The notes beneath the pieces are model-generated. The model had not been told where the DNA came from, searched no databases, and saw only the letters and a list, made by a program, of their open reading frames with translations. Made by a program: the position numbers and the translations under genes. DNA of 64,000 nucleotides from Natronospirillum operosum (GTDB lineage Bacteria; Pseudomonadota; Gammaproteobacteria; Pseudomonadales; Natronospirillaceae). This document shows positions 42,549 to 52,410 of this stretch, one piece after another (within the stretch, counting starts at the first letter, position 1; every line of letters starts with the position of its first letter). The stretch is taken from NCBI RefSeq assembly GCF_004768465.1, contig NZ_SRMF01000001.1, forward strand, positions 969,893-1,033,892. The letters run 5' to 3'.

Positions 42549-42797
42549 ATGTCGAGAAAGAAGAAGACCCGCAGTCTCAAGGACAAACTCACGGTCAAGA
42601 CCGGCTCCAGGAAAAACTTTCTGAAGCCGGGACAGAAGGGTCAGATACCTTCCAAGAACAAGCTGGCCAAGCACACTCAGCGCCAGAAATCAGCTTATGA
42701 GAAATTCCTGGAGCAGCAGGCCCAGCAGGAGAATACGGACGACATCGAGAATGGATCCGCAATCGATCCTGGCGATGAGACCGATCATGAGCAATGA
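42549..42797 (+). CDS. Small bipolar (basic/acidic) hypothetical protein
   Basis: This 82-residue protein has a strongly basic N-terminal half (MSRKKKTRSLKDKLTVKTGS) and an acidic tail rich in Asp, Glu and Asn. The layout recalls YihI-like GTPase-activating proteins and other ribosome-associated small proteins, but it is much shorter than YihI and I cannot assign it. AGGA lies 12 bases before the ATG. The stop overlaps the start of the DUF1624 gene (ATGA), so it is translationally coupled to a membrane protein. The conserved reading frame and coupling argue that it is real. Confidence 0.65.
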   Translation: MSRKKKTRSLKDKLTVKTGSRKNFLKPGQKGQIPSKNKLAKHTQRQKSAYEKFLEQQAQQENTDDIENGSAIDPGDETDHEQ

Positions 42798-43552
42798 GTC
42801 TGACCATTCCGACCCCGAGCTGGCGTCATTATTTTGCCCTGAACCCGGATTCTGACCGGCGCTATCCCCTGCCCGACATCCTGCGCGGTGTGGCCATCGT
42901 GCTGATGATGCTGTTCCATGGCTGGTATGACCTGTCGGTGTTCGGTTTCGTCAGCATGGATTTTCAGGACCCGCTGGTCCGTGGCGTGCGCGGCATCATT
43001 GTCGGCCTGTTCTGTACCATGGCCGGCGCCAGTCTCTACTGGACACATGCCCGTGATTTCCGCTGGCACGCCCTGCTGCGACGGCAGGGCCAGTTGATAC
43101 TGGCTGCCCTGCTGCTGTCACTGTTCAGTCTGCTCGCCTACCCGGAGGCCTGGATCTACTTCGGCATCCTGCATTTCTTTGTGGTGGCTCTGCTGATCTC
43201 GCTGCCGCTGGTGCGCTGGCCCTTGCTGGCCGGGGTGCTGGGTGCCGCACTGGTGCTCGCCGAGCGTCTGGGTCTGCCCGGCAGCGACCCTTGGCTGCAC
43301 GACCATCTGCAACCCATACTGGGCCTGCCTGACGGCAGCATTGACCGCATGTATCTGCTGCCCTGGCTGGGCGTGGTCTGGATCGGCATCTGGCTGGCTC
43401 GGTTGCCACTGCTGCACAAGCCCATTGCTCCGGCTCTGCACCGCCAAACCCGCTGGCTCCGCTGGATGGGCCAGCGACCGCTCAGCCTCTACCTGATCCA
43501 CCAGCCCATTCTGTTCGGGCTGGCCGCCCTGCTCTGGCTGTTGACCCGGTAA
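42794..43552 (+). CDS. DUF1624 (heparan-alpha-glucosaminide N-acetyltransferase-like) membrane protein
   Basis: This 252-residue integral membrane protein has about seven helices. The family opening is LPDILRGVAIVLMMLFHGWYDLSVFGF (motif RGxAI...FH.xYD), followed by GLFCTMAGASLY and the late MGQRPLSLYLIHQPIL. The last His-Gln-Pro segment is typical of DUF1624 and acyltransferase-like proteins. The R...H motif suggests acyl transfer across the membrane, but no substrate is known. It is coupled to the 82-residue protein and converges on pepN, with seven bases between the stops. Confidence 0.85.
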   Translation: MSLTIPTPSWRHYFALNPDSDRRYPLPDILRGVAIVLMMLFHGWYDLSVFGFVSMDFQDPLVRGVRGIIVGLFCTMAGASLYWTHARDFRWHALLRRQGQLILAALLLSLFSLLAYPEAWIYFGILHFFVVALLISLPLVRWPLLAGVLGAALVLAERLGLPGSDPWLHDHLQPILGLPDGSIDRMYLLPWLGVVWIGIWLARLPLLHKPIAPALHRQTRWLRWMGQRPLSLYLIHQPILFGLAALLWLLTR

Positions 43553-43559
43553 ACCTTGC

Positions 43560-46199
43560 TCAGTCGCCCTGAAGGGTCTTGGAGACAATTTCGTAGACGC
43601 CATCCGACAGGCCATCCGGAGCCAGAATACGCTCCAGTTCCGCCTGCATGGCCGCCTGCACCGCCGGCACATAGCGCCGCCACTGGGTGAACGGCGTGCA
43701 CAGCCGGGCCGCAATCTGCGGGTTCATGCCATCCAGTTTCAGTATGGCATCGGCAAGAAAGCGATAACCACTGCCATCTGCGGCATGAAAACCTCGCGGA
43801 TTGCGCATGACAAAGGCACCGATCACGCTGCGTACCCGGTTGGGGTTATCCCAACTGAATGCTTCGTGCTGCATCAGTTGGTTGACCCCAGCCACAGTCA
43901 TGCCCGGTCTCTGGGCACAGATACCCAGCCATTGTTCCACCACCTGGGCATCACTCTTCCAGCGCTGCCAGAACTGCTCCATGGCCGTATCCCATTCGGT
44001 ATTGGCCACCTGTGACCAGAGCCGCAGGGCGCCCTGCTGCTCGGTCATGTTGTCGGCCCGCTCGAACAGCTCCCGGGCTGCCTGCCAGCCCGAATCATCG
44101 GCCAGCACTGTAGCGGCCAGCGCGCACAGATGCAGGGCGCGGCGTCCCGCCTGGCGGTGCTCGAAACGGTAGGGTTCATCGGCGCGCGTGGCGCTCAGCA
44201 CCTGCTGCCATTCGGCAGCCAGTTCACAGGCCAGCCAGGTACGCAGTTCGGTGTGTACCTGATCCAGTTGCAGCGGGTCCACCGGGCTGTATTGCTCGGC
44301 AATATAGGCCTGCGCCGGCAATTGCAGAATACGGGCCTTGACGGCCGGATCCAGCAGGCCGTCTGCCAGCACGGCACTGGTCGCAGACAGCAATGTCTGG
44401 CGCAGTTCGTCGGCCTCGCCTGCAGCCTGCTGCACCAGTGCCACCAGCGTGCGGGTGGCCAGGGTCTGCATGGCGCTCCAGCGGTTGAAGCTGTTGTCAT
44501 CGGCAATGACCAGCAGCTTCAGATCCTCACCGCTGTACGGGTAGTCGCAGACCACCGGCGCCGAAAAATCACGCAGCAGTGAAGGCACGGCCGGTTCGGT
44601 GACGTCGGACAGCACCAGACTGTCTTCTTCCGCGCGCAGGCTGAACACCTGGTTGGCAGCATCGAAGCCCGAGTGCTCGGTGGTGAAGCTCAGCGGCAGC
44701 CGGCTCTGTCGGCCCAGCAAGCCCAGTTTGACGGGTATATGGAAGGGCGCCTTGTCCGGCTGACCGGGAGTGGCCGGACAGGACTGGGCAAAGTGCAGCG
44801 TCAGCGTCTGCGCCGCGACATCATACTCGCTGGTCACATCCACCCGGGGCGTACCGGCCTGTTCATACCAGCGCCGGAATTGGGTCAGATCAATGCCGGA
44901 CACCTCCGCCATGCAGGCCACAAAGTCCTCCACCGTGACCGCCTGCCCGTCGAAACGCTCGAAATACAGATCGGAACCACGGCGGAAGGCTTCCGCCCCC
45001 AGCAAGGTGTGCAGCATGCGCACCACTTCGGCCCCTTTCTCGTACACGGTCAGGGTGTAGAAGTTGTTGATCTCGATATAGCTGTCCGGCCGTATCGGGT
45101 GCGCCATGGGGCCGGCATCCTCGGCGAACTGCTGGGTTCGCAGCAGGGTGACATCGTCCATTCGCTTGACTGCCCGCGCATGCATGTCGGCGGTAAACTC
45201 ACTGTCACGGAAAACGGTAAAGCCTTCCTTCAGGCTGAGCTGAAACCAGTCGCGGCAGGTCACCCGGTTACCACTCCAGTTGTGGAAGTACTCGTGGGCC
45301 ACAATGGCCTCGATAAGTTCAAAACCACCGTCGGTGGTGCTGCTTTCATCCGCCAGCACACAGGCCGAGTTGAAGATGTTGAGACCCTTGTTCTCCATGG
45401 CGCCCATGTTGAAGTGATCCACCGCGACAATCATGAACAGGTCCAGATCGTATTCGCGACCATACACCTGCTCATCCCAGCGCATGGCCCGCTTCAGCGC
45501 TTCCAGCGCAAAGCGCGTCTTGTGCCGGTTGTGCGGCTCGGTATAGAGCTTGAGATCCACAGACTTGCCGGAGGCCGTGGTAAAGCTGTCCTCGGTGCAG
45601 TCCAGAACGCCGGCGACCAGCGCAAACAGATAGCTCGGCTTGGGGAAGGGATCATGCCATTCGGCAAAATGCCGGTTGTTTTCCAGCGGCCCCATGCCGA
45701 CCGGGTTGCCGTTGGACAGCAGGCAGTCGTACTCGGACGGGGCCTCGACGCGGGTGGTGAAGACCGACAGCACATCCGGCCGATCCGGATAGGGCGTGAT
45801 CTGCCGAAACCCCTCCGCCTCGCACTGGGTGCAGTACATGCCACCGGATCGATACAGGCCTTCCAGGCGGGTGTTCTGATCCGGCAGCAGGCGCACCCGC
45901 GAGCGCACTTCGAAGTGGCTGGCACTGATGGCAGGCAGGATAAGGCTCTCCCCTTCCCGCACCGGGTCGGCCACCGCCGCACCATCGACTTCGATATGCT
46001 CCAGGGTCACTTCATCTCCGGCGTTCAGGATCAGGGCGCCGTGTTTGTCCAGCGCCGGGTTCGGGCGCATGACCAGGCGTGCTTCAACCAGTGCATGATC
46101 ATCGAATATCTGTACACAGAGATGAGTTTCATCGACCAGGTAGGCTGGCGGTGCATAGTCCTGCAAGCGGATGGGTTGATGCATGTCTTCGCTGCGCAT
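43560..46199 (-). CDS. pepN: Aminopeptidase N
   Basis: This 879-residue M1 metallopeptidase has the exopeptidase motif GAMENKGLNIF, the zinc site HEYFHNW-(18)-E (VAHEYFHNWSGNRVTCRDWF, then KEGFTVFRDSEF), and the C-terminal helical domain typical of the bacterial PepN class. It removes N-terminal residues from peptides in the cytoplasm. The length matches E. coli PepN (870). AGGTG seven bases before the ATG supports the start. The DUF2797 gene lies 54 bases upstream in the same direction. Confidence 0.97.
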   Translation of the reverse strand: MRSEDMHQPIRLQDYAPPAYLVDETHLCVQIFDDHALVEARLVMRPNPALDKHGALILNAGDEVTLEHIEVDGAAVADPVREGESLILPAISASHFEVRSRVRLLPDQNTRLEGLYRSGGMYCTQCEAEGFRQITPYPDRPDVLSVFTTRVEAPSEYDCLLSNGNPVGMGPLENNRHFAEWHDPFPKPSYLFALVAGVLDCTEDSFTTASGKSVDLKLYTEPHNRHKTRFALEALKRAMRWDEQVYGREYDLDLFMIVAVDHFNMGAMENKGLNIFNSACVLADESSTTDGGFELIEAIVAHEYFHNWSGNRVTCRDWFQLSLKEGFTVFRDSEFTADMHARAVKRMDDVTLLRTQQFAEDAGPMAHPIRPDSYIEINNFYTLTVYEKGAEVVRMLHTLLGAEAFRRGSDLYFERFDGQAVTVEDFVACMAEVSGIDLTQFRRWYEQAGTPRVDVTSEYDVAAQTLTLHFAQSCPATPGQPDKAPFHIPVKLGLLGRQSRLPLSFTTEHSGFDAANQVFSLRAEEDSLVLSDVTEPAVPSLLRDFSAPVVCDYPYSGEDLKLLVIADDNSFNRWSAMQTLATRTLVALVQQAAGEADELRQTLLSATSAVLADGLLDPAVKARILQLPAQAYIAEQYSPVDPLQLDQVHTELRTWLACELAAEWQQVLSATRADEPYRFEHRQAGRRALHLCALAATVLADDSGWQAARELFERADNMTEQQGALRLWSQVANTEWDTAMEQFWQRWKSDAQVVEQWLGICAQRPGMTVAGVNQLMQHEAFSWDNPNRVRSVIGAFVMRNPRGFHAADGSGYRFLADAILKLDGMNPQIAARLCTPFTQWRRYVPAVQAAMQAELERILAPDGLSDGVYEIVSKTLQGD

Positions 46200-46253
46200 G
46201 GTGTAACACCTGTTCCTGCATGATGGATGGAATACTGCTTGGATGGCCTGCGT

Positions 46254-47117
46254 TCAGGCCGCCTGTTCGAACCGTACCTCGTACCCGGTATAGCGGCGGA
46301 TATTGATAACGCCCGTGTCCAGTATCAGGTACTGCCCCTTGATCCCCAGGAGCACACCTTCAACCAGCGGGGTTTTGTCGAGGTTGAAAGACTGAATCTT
46401 GTCGGGGTAGCTATTGACCGGATAGATAACGGTATAAATACTGGCATTCTGAATCAGCTGAATCGCCTGTACGCCATGCTGGTTCTGCAAATCCGTCAGC
46501 TCACTGCGACAACTGCTGAACAACTCATCACGCACCGCCGCCAGATCGGCCTGTTCTGCCGGCCCCTTCAGCATCTGCCGCCAGTTGGTCTTGTCGGAGA
46601 TGTGCTGCCCCAGCAACACCTCCAGCAGCCCGGCCAGATAACGTGAGCGCACCCGAGCCACCGGAATCGCCGCTTCGGCGCCCTGGTCCACCCAGCGTGT
46701 CGGCACCTGGGTACCGCGCGTAATGCCCACCTTGACCTGGCCAGTATTGGCCAGATAGACAAAGTGAGTCTGGAAACAGTGTCTTTCGCCCCACTCCGGC
46801 TCGCGACAGGTGCCCTGATGAAAATGACACTTCTCCGGGCTCATGATGCAACTGTCGGCCTGCGCCAGCGTCATGAAATGGTCATAGCAGAAACCCTGGT
46901 AGCTCTTGCGGGTTTCCTTGCCGCAATACTGGCACAGAATGCGGCCGCTGAACTGCAGGCGCAAACGCTGCCCCAGCAACGGATTCAGATGTGTGCGGCT
47001 GTCACCCGCCTCCAGCCAGTAGTCCACGCCCTCCGGCCCTGCCCTCACCGGCATCTTGGTCAGGGGGCCAGACCCCAGTACCTGCCAGTCCTGCTGGCTG
47101 AACAGATCAGTGCTCAT
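46254..47117 (-). CDS. DUF2797 zinc-finger-containing protein
   Basis: This 287-residue protein has an N-terminal zinc-binding segment (ILCQYCGKETRKSYQGFCYDH). A second Cys/His-rich section follows (CIMSPEKCHFHQGTCREPEWGERHC, split by eye), then KVGITRGTQVPTRWVDQGA and a C-terminal region ending RYTGYEVRFEQAA. The KVGITR...RW...GA stretch resembles a GIY-YIG-like core (KVGxT...R...GA), known in DUF2797 proteins. No function is established. It overlaps yeaC by 11 bases, and the order yeaC-DUF2797-pepN is conserved in related bacteria. Confidence 0.85.
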   Translation of the reverse strand: MSTDLFSQQDWQVLGSGPLTKMPVRAGPEGVDYWLEAGDSRTHLNPLLGQRLRLQFSGRILCQYCGKETRKSYQGFCYDHFMTLAQADSCIMSPEKCHFHQGTCREPEWGERHCFQTHFVYLANTGQVKVGITRGTQVPTRWVDQGAEAAIPVARVRSRYLAGLLEVLLGQHISDKTNWRQMLKGPAEQADLAAVRDELFSSCRSELTDLQNQHGVQAIQLIQNASIYTVIYPVNSYPDKIQSFNLDKTPLVEGVLLGIKGQYLILDTGVINIRRYTGYEVRFEQAA

Positions 47118-47358
47118 ATCGCTTCACCGCTGGTATTTCCGCCGCGCCGGAACCGCAACTGGAACGATCAATGTAACCGGTACGCTGCTCGGGGGGCAGG
47201 TGAGCCGCCTCCCAGGTCAGCACGGTCTCCATGGTGGTCTGCTGTTGCTCCGGGGTCAGCACCTGCCCGTCCGGCCAATGCCCCAGAGCGAGTGCTTCGC
47301 GCATGCGGTCAATGATTTCACGCGGCAGTTGAGTCGCCGCCTCCGCAAAGGACGTCAT
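47107..47358 (-). CDS. yeaC: YeaC family protein (DUF1315)
   Basis: This 83-residue protein matches DUF1315: EIIDRMREALALGHWPDG near the N-terminus and ETVLTWEAAHLPPEQRTGYI in the middle, with a variable tail. It is small, soluble and of unknown function. GAGG ten bases before the ATG supports the start. It starts 12 bases after the NAD kinase gene and overlaps the next gene, so nadK-yeaC-DUF2797-pepN is probably one transcript. Confidence 0.9.
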   Translation of the reverse strand: MTSFAEAATQLPREIIDRMREALALGHWPDGQVLTPEQQQTTMETVLTWEAAHLPPEQRTGYIDRSSCGSGAAEIPAVKRYEH

Positions 47359-47370
47359 GATGATATTACC

Positions 47371-48273
47371 TCAGTCAGTGTCGTCACCCAGGCGTGAGCC
47401 CCAGCCGAGCTTGGTGCGACAGATTTCGTAATAGTTGTGCTGCTGCGGGTGCAACAGATGCAGTCTGTGTTGATGCTTGCCAATATGCAAGCGGTCACCG
47501 GGCCGGGTCTGCATGTGCTTTTGCGCATCACAGGCCACATGTGGTGACTCTTCATTGCTCGCGCCCAGATCAATACGGATACGGGCATTGCCGTCGATCA
47601 TCAGCGGCCGACTGGTCAGGCTGTGTGGAAACATGGGTACCAGCGAAATGGCATCCAGGCCCGGTTGCATGATGGGGCCGCCGGCCGACAGGGCATAGGC
47701 GGTAGAGCCGGTCGGCGTGGACACAATCAGCCCGTCCGAACGCTGCCGATAGACAAAGTGTTCGTCCACGTAGAGGTCGAACTCGATCATGCGGATCGAC
47801 TGCCCCGGGTGCAGCACCACATCATTGAGCGCGGTCTCCCGGCCTATCTCGACGCCATCCCGTTCCAGCACCGCTTCCAGCAGGAACCGGTGCTCCAGCA
47901 GGTAGCGGCCGTCCAGTACCGCGCTGACTTCGGTTTCCAGATCATCCGGCATGATATCGGTGAGAAAGCCGAGACGACCCCGGTTGATTCCGAGCATCGG
48001 TCTCTCGAAGCGCGCCATGTCGCGCGCCGCCCCCAGCAACGTACCGTCCCCGCCGACAACAATGATCAGGTCAGCCCACTGCCCCAGCAGGGCCTGGTCG
48101 GCAAACAGCTCGGCCGGGGTGTCAGCAGGCAGCATCTCCACCAGTGAAGACTCGAACCGACAGGAGCGCCCCTGCGCCTGTAACCAGGCCTGCAGCCGAT
48201 GCAGCGTGGCCCGCACACTGTCACTGCCCAGTCGGCCCAGTACCGCTATGTGGTGGAACGCCTGCGTTGCCAA
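47371..48273 (-). CDS. nadK: NAD kinase
   Basis: This 300-residue protein phosphorylates NAD to NADP. It has the diagnostic VVGGDGTLLGAARDMA, the domain join GINRGRLGFLTDI, and the substrate loop SDGLIVSTPTGSTAYALSAGGPI (motif core STPTGSTAY). The start is a TTG at 48273, with GGGAG seven bases upstream and the correct family N-terminus. It is divergent from the DUF1853 gene, 50 bases away, so their promoters overlap. Confidence 0.97.
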   Translation of the reverse strand: MATQAFHHIAVLGRLGSDSVRATLHRLQAWLQAQGRSCRFESSLVEMLPADTPAELFADQALLGQWADLIIVVGGDGTLLGAARDMARFERPMLGINRGRLGFLTDIMPDDLETEVSAVLDGRYLLEHRFLLEAVLERDGVEIGRETALNDVVLHPGQSIRMIEFDLYVDEHFVYRQRSDGLIVSTPTGSTAYALSAGGPIMQPGLDAISLVPMFPHSLTSRPLMIDGNARIRIDLGASNEESPHVACDAQKHMQTRPGDRLHIGKHQHRLHLLHPQQHNYYEICRTKLGWGSRLGDDTD

Positions 48274-48323
48274 TACAATGCTCCCGAATCAGCGCCAACC
48301 CCAAGAGGGGAAAGGATAGCAGA

Positions 48324-49190
48324 ATGCGCGAACCGACGGATAGCCTGCCCCCAGTTTTGCGCGACCTGTACTGGGCCATCAGCAGCCCGCCACCCATAAC
48401 GCTGCCTGACGGATTTCCCTGGCCGGACGAGCGTGCATTGCTGGGGCAGATGCTGAGCGACCCCGCTCAGGCCCGGCTCCTGGCAGCAGAGATCGAGCCC
48501 TGTCGTCAGCAGCGTCTGGGGCCCTATTTCGAGGCGCTGTGGCTGGCCTGGCTGCGTCATCATCCGCACTGGCAGTTGCGCCTGCACCACCTGCCCATCC
48601 GCAGTGGCGGCAGAACCCTGGGCGAGATTGATCTGGTGGTCGAAAACGCCGCCCGTGAACTGATCCATCTGGAACTGGCGGTCAAATTCTATCTGCGTGT
48701 GCCTGCATCGGAGTCGACCGATGCTCTGGCACAATGGATGGGGCCCGGACTGAAGGATACCCTGGCCCGCAAGCACCGGCATCTGCTGCAACACCAGTTG
48801 CCGCTGGGGCGTCATCCGCAAGTCATCAGCGCGCTGGGGCGTGCCCCGGATCAACATGCCATGCTGCTGCGCGGGCGCTTCTTCCAGCCCTGGTCCGGCC
48901 AGCCGCAGGACCTGCAGCAGGCGCCGGTCTGGATGACGCTAGGTGACTGTGGGCAGATCCCCGTGGATCGACGTATACTCACTCTGGAACGCAAAGACTG
49001 GCTGACCGGGCCGGATCGGATACACTGGCTGCCAGGACCGGACTGGCAACAGCAGATGGCAGACATGACGCGCCCGGTACAGGTCTGGATCGAAGCCCCG
49101 GAGCAGGCATCCGGCCAGCTATGGGCCTTTGTGGTGCCGGACAGCTGGCCTCGCCAGGCCCGCCAACTGCTGGCTGCAGACGGCGCCTGA
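48324..49190 (+). CDS. DUF1853 protein, possibly of PD-(D/E)XK nuclease-like fold
   Basis: This 288-residue protein belongs to DUF1853. It has an N-terminal helical part, LGPYFEALWLAWLRHH, the GEIDLVVENAA strand, HLELAVKFYL and the late DRRILTLERKDWLTG. Glu70, Asp103, Glu117 and Lys121 lie in the order E...D...E-x-x-x-K, reminiscent of PD-(D/E)XK nucleases, but the spacing of the last pair is irregular and no activity is established. The ATG at 48324 follows AAAGGATAG; the upstream extension overlaps nadK on the other strand. The DnaJ-related gene follows by 39 bases. Confidence 0.83.
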   Translation: MREPTDSLPPVLRDLYWAISSPPPITLPDGFPWPDERALLGQMLSDPAQARLLAAEIEPCRQQRLGPYFEALWLAWLRHHPHWQLRLHHLPIRSGGRTLGEIDLVVENAARELIHLELAVKFYLRVPASESTDALAQWMGPGLKDTLARKHRHLLQHQLPLGRHPQVISALGRAPDQHAMLLRGRFFQPWSGQPQDLQQAPVWMTLGDCGQIPVDRRILTLERKDWLTGPDRIHWLPGPDWQQQMADMTRPVQVWIEAPEQASGQLWAFVVPDSWPRQARQLLAADGA

Positions 49191-49229
49191 TCATTTGCAC
49201 CCGGCTCACCCCACCGCAGGAGCCTGCAG

Positions 49230-49808
49230 ATGGCTGACGACAGACTGCTCGCCCACTTGGACATCATCCTGCGCGAGCACCGCACCGGGATCAGCGAGTA
49301 TGAGCTGATGCAGCGTCTGGATGCAGAACCGCAAGCACCCTTCACCCGACCCGACATGCTGGACAGCTGGGTGCTGTTTCGCAGCCACTTCTGGCTGTTC
49401 CATCATCTGTACCTGCTGAAGCTGCAACTGGGCAGCGTGGGCGAAACTCTGGACATTGTGGCAACGCGAATCTGCCGTTTTCACACCCAGGATACGGCCA
49501 GCACGCAGACCGAGGTGGCCCCGGCGGACCCCATGCAGGAATACTATCTGGATCTGGACAACCTGGTGCGGGAAACGCCGGACAGTCTGCAGGCCAAACT
49601 GGATGCCTTCTGGCGCGGTCTGCAGGCGCCCGACAAGGTGCATGCCGACTGGGCCCTGTTCGACCTGAAACCGCCCGTCAGTGCACCAGCGCTGCGGCAA
49701 CGCTACCGCGCCCTGTGTCAGCGCCACCACCCCGATCGGGGCGGTGACGCCGTGCAGTTTCAGCAGGTACAGGCGGCCTATGCCCGCCTCAAGCCACTGG
49801 CAACCTGA
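49230..49808 (+). CDS. DnaJ-related protein with C-terminal J domain
   Basis: This 192-residue protein has an N-terminal DNAJ-related domain (LAHLDIILREHRTGISEYELM, SWVLFRSHFWLFHHLYLLKLQL). A C-terminal J domain carries the HPD motif in RALCQRHHPDRGGD. The J domain is at the end rather than the start, the usual arrangement of this family. It should stimulate a DnaK-type chaperone; clients are unknown. AGGAG eight bases before the ATG. Its TGA directly abuts the ppsA stop on the other strand as TGATCA, leaving no intergenic space. Confidence 0.88.
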   Translation: MADDRLLAHLDIILREHRTGISEYELMQRLDAEPQAPFTRPDMLDSWVLFRSHFWLFHHLYLLKLQLGSVGETLDIVATRICRFHTQDTASTQTEVAPADPMQEYYLDLDNLVRETPDSLQAKLDAFWRGLQAPDKVHADWALFDLKPPVSAPALRQRYRALCQRHHPDRGGDAVQFQQVQAAYARLKPLAT

Positions 49809-52184
49809 TCAGTCCTGATTCTTGGCCAGGAACAGCCAGGTGTCGAGCACCGAGTCCGGGTTCAGCGAAACACTGTCGATGCCCTGCTCCATCAGCCAGC
49901 GCGCCAGATCCGGATGATCGGACGGCCCCTGACCACAGATGCCGACATACTTGCCGGCATCCTTACAGGCCGTAATGGCCATGGACAACAGCTTCTTCAC
50001 CGCCGGGTTGCGCTCGTCGAACAGGTGGGCAATCAGGCCAGAGTCCCGGTCCAGGCCCAGTGTCAACTGAGTCAGATCATTGGAGCCGATGGAGAAGCCA
50101 TCGAAGTGCTGCAGAAACTCGTCGGCCAGCAGGGCATTGGACGGCAGCTCGCACATCATGATGATGCGCAGCCCGTTGTCGCCCCGGCGCAGACCATTTT
50201 CCGCCAGCAGCTCGTTGACCTGACGTGCCTCGTCCACAGTGCGCACAAAGGGCACCATGATCTCGACATTGGTCAGCTTCATCTCATCGCGCACACGCTT
50301 CAGCGCCCGGCACTCCAGCTCGAAGCAGCTTCTGAAGCTGTCGGCGATATAGCGCGACGCGCCGCGGAAACCGAGCATCGGGTTTTCTTCATGCGGCTCA
50401 TACTCGCTGCCGCCCAGCAGGTGTGCGTATTCGTTCGACTTGAAGTCGGACATGCGCACAATCACCTTCTTGGGGAAGAAAGCCGCCGCCAGCGTGGCCA
50501 CGCCTTCAGTCAGCTTGTCGACAAAGAAATCCACCGGCGACGCGTAGCCGGCAGTGCGTTCACGGATTTTCGCCTGCAGCGCCTCGGGCTGCTGATCAAA
50601 CTCGAGCAGCGCCTTGGGGTGCACACCGATCATGCGGTTGATGATGAACTCCAGGCGCGCCAGGCCGACCCCGGCATTGGGCAGAAACTGAAAGTCGAAA
50701 GCCCGGTCCGGGTTGCCGACATTCATCATGATGTCGAATGGCAGCGACGGCAGGCTGTCGAGATTGTCGCTCTTGTGCTCGAACTTCAGCAGACCGTCAT
50801 AGATAAAACCGGTATCCCCTTCGGCACAGCAGACCGTTACATCCTGACCACTCTGCAGTTTCGCCGTCACGTCACCACAACCGACAATGGCCGGAATGCC
50901 CAGCTCACGGGCAATGATGGCAGCATGGCAGGTACGCCCACCCCGATTGGTCACGATGGCGGCGGCCCGCTTCATCACCGGTTCCCAGTCCGGGTCGGTC
51001 ATGTCGGTAACCAGCACGTCTCCGGCCTGTACTTCATGCATGTCATCCAGGCTGGCCACGACACGCACGGTACCGGCACCGATGCGGTGACCGATGGCGC
51101 GGCCCTCGGCCAGCACCCGGCTTTTCTCTTCCAGCCGGTAACTCTCGACGGCGGCGCCCGCCTCGACCTGACTTTTCACTGTTTCCGGGCGCGCCTGCAC
51201 GATATACAGCTGTTTGTCATCACCGTCCTTTGCCCACTCGATATCCATCGGACGGCCGTAGTGCTTTTCAATGGTAATGGCGATACGGGCCAGTTCCTCG
51301 GCTTCCGCATCCGTGATACAGAAACGATTGCGATCGGCCTCATCCACCTCGACGGTTTCCACGGCATTGCCGGCACTGCCCTCTCCGGTGCAGATCATCT
51401 TGATGGCCTTGGAACCCAGGTTGCGGCGCAGAATCGCCGGCACGCCCTGACGTACCGTCGGCTTGTAGACATAGAACTCGTCCGGGTTGACCGCACCCTG
51501 TACCACGGTTTCACCCAGCCCATAGGCAGCCGTGATGAACACGGCCTGATTGAAGCCGGATTCGGTATCCAGTGTGAACATGACCCCGGAAGCACCGGTC
51601 TCGCTGCGGACCATGCGCTGGATGCCGGCCGACAGCGCAACCTGGCTGTGGGCAAAGCCCTTGTGTACCCGGTAGGAGATGGCCCGGTCGTTGTACAGGG
51701 AGGCAAACACCTCCTTGATGGCATGCTTGATATTGGCCAGGCCCTGAATATTCAGAAAGGTTTCCTGCTGACCGGCAAAGGAGGCGTCGGGCAGATCTTC
51801 GGCCGTAGCCGAGGAACGCACCGCTACCGGCATGTCGGCATCAGCGCCGGCCATGTGGGCAAAGGCCTCATCAATGGCCGCATTCAGGGCCGGGTTGAAG
51901 TCAGCCTCCATGATCCAGCTGCGGATGGTCTTGCCGGTCTCCAGCAGGGCCCGGGTATCATCCACATCCAGCGCATCCAGACGCTCGTTGATGCGATCGG
52001 CCAGGCCGTCATGGCGCAGGAAGTCACGGTACGCCTCGGCGGTGGTGGCGAAGCCGCCCGGCACACGCACACCGGCATCACTGAGCTGATGAATCATCTC
52101 GCCCAGCGAGGCGTTCTTGCCACCCACCTTGTCGACATCCGTCATGCGGGCCTGTTCGAGGGGGATGATGTAATTCTGTTGCAA
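49809..52184 (-). CDS. ppsA: Phosphoenolpyruvate synthase
   Basis: This 791-residue enzyme converts pyruvate and ATP to PEP. It has the nucleotide-binding start [14 protein letters not shown], the swivelling-domain phosphohistidine loop [18 protein letters not shown], and the PEP-binding TIM barrel ending [12 protein letters not shown] with the C-terminal Cys. The frame is open further upstream, but the best start is TTG at 52184 with CGGAGA about eight bases before it, giving the usual 791 residues. It is divergent from its regulator, ppsR, and its activity should be switched by that protein. Confidence 0.95.
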   Translation of the reverse strand: MQQNYIIPLEQARMTDVDKVGGKNASLGEMIHQLSDAGVRVPGGFATTAEAYRDFLRHDGLADRINERLDALDVDDTRALLETGKTIRSWIMEADFNPALNAAIDEAFAHMAGADADMPVAVRSSATAEDLPDASFAGQQETFLNIQGLANIKHAIKEVFASLYNDRAISYRVHKGFAHSQVALSAGIQRMVRSETGASGVMFTLDTESGFNQAVFITAAYGLGETVVQGAVNPDEFYVYKPTVRQGVPAILRRNLGSKAIKMICTGEGSAGNAVETVEVDEADRNRFCITDAEAEELARIAITIEKHYGRPMDIEWAKDGDDKQLYIVQARPETVKSQVEAGAAVESYRLEEKSRVLAEGRAIGHRIGAGTVRVVASLDDMHEVQAGDVLVTDMTDPDWEPVMKRAAAIVTNRGGRTCHAAIIARELGIPAIVGCGDVTAKLQSGQDVTVCCAEGDTGFIYDGLLKFEHKSDNLDSLPSLPFDIMMNVGNPDRAFDFQFLPNAGVGLARLEFIINRMIGVHPKALLEFDQQPEALQAKIRERTAGYASPVDFFVDKLTEGVATLAAAFFPKKVIVRMSDFKSNEYAHLLGGSEYEPHEENPMLGFRGASRYIADSFRSCFELECRALKRVRDEMKLTNVEIMVPFVRTVDEARQVNELLAENGLRRGDNGLRIIMMCELPSNALLADEFLQHFDGFSIGSNDLTQLTLGLDRDSGLIAHLFDERNPAVKKLLSMAITACKDAGKYVGICGQGPSDHPDLARWLMEQGIDSVSLNPDSVLDTWLFLAKNQD

Positions 52185-52410
52185 GGTAGTGTCTCCGTAG
52201 TGAGGTCGATTGAGTAGCCTGATTTGCCGCATGCGTGGGCGCATGTCTCGTTTTTGGGGAAACCGGGCGGATTACCATGCTCCCGCTTGTAACCCCCACT
52301 TTCATTAGCCTCCCGAAGCCCGATGATAAAGGACGCTGGCGTAAAAATACATTGACTCCGGCCGTTTATATGAAAAACTGGAAGCGAATTTTCTGTCTTG
52401 TTCCGGATTT

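Noticed and set aside
49914-52217. A 767-codon open frame on the plus strand, antisense to ppsA
   Set aside because: It lies wholly over ppsA, has low-complexity His/Gly/Gln-rich content and no ribosome site. Such frames are common opposite highly expressed GC-rich genes.
52185-52410. Promoter search between ppsA and ppsR
   Set aside because: TTGACT and TATATG are present near 52350, but their spacing does not fit a sigma-70 promoter, so no promoter is claimed.
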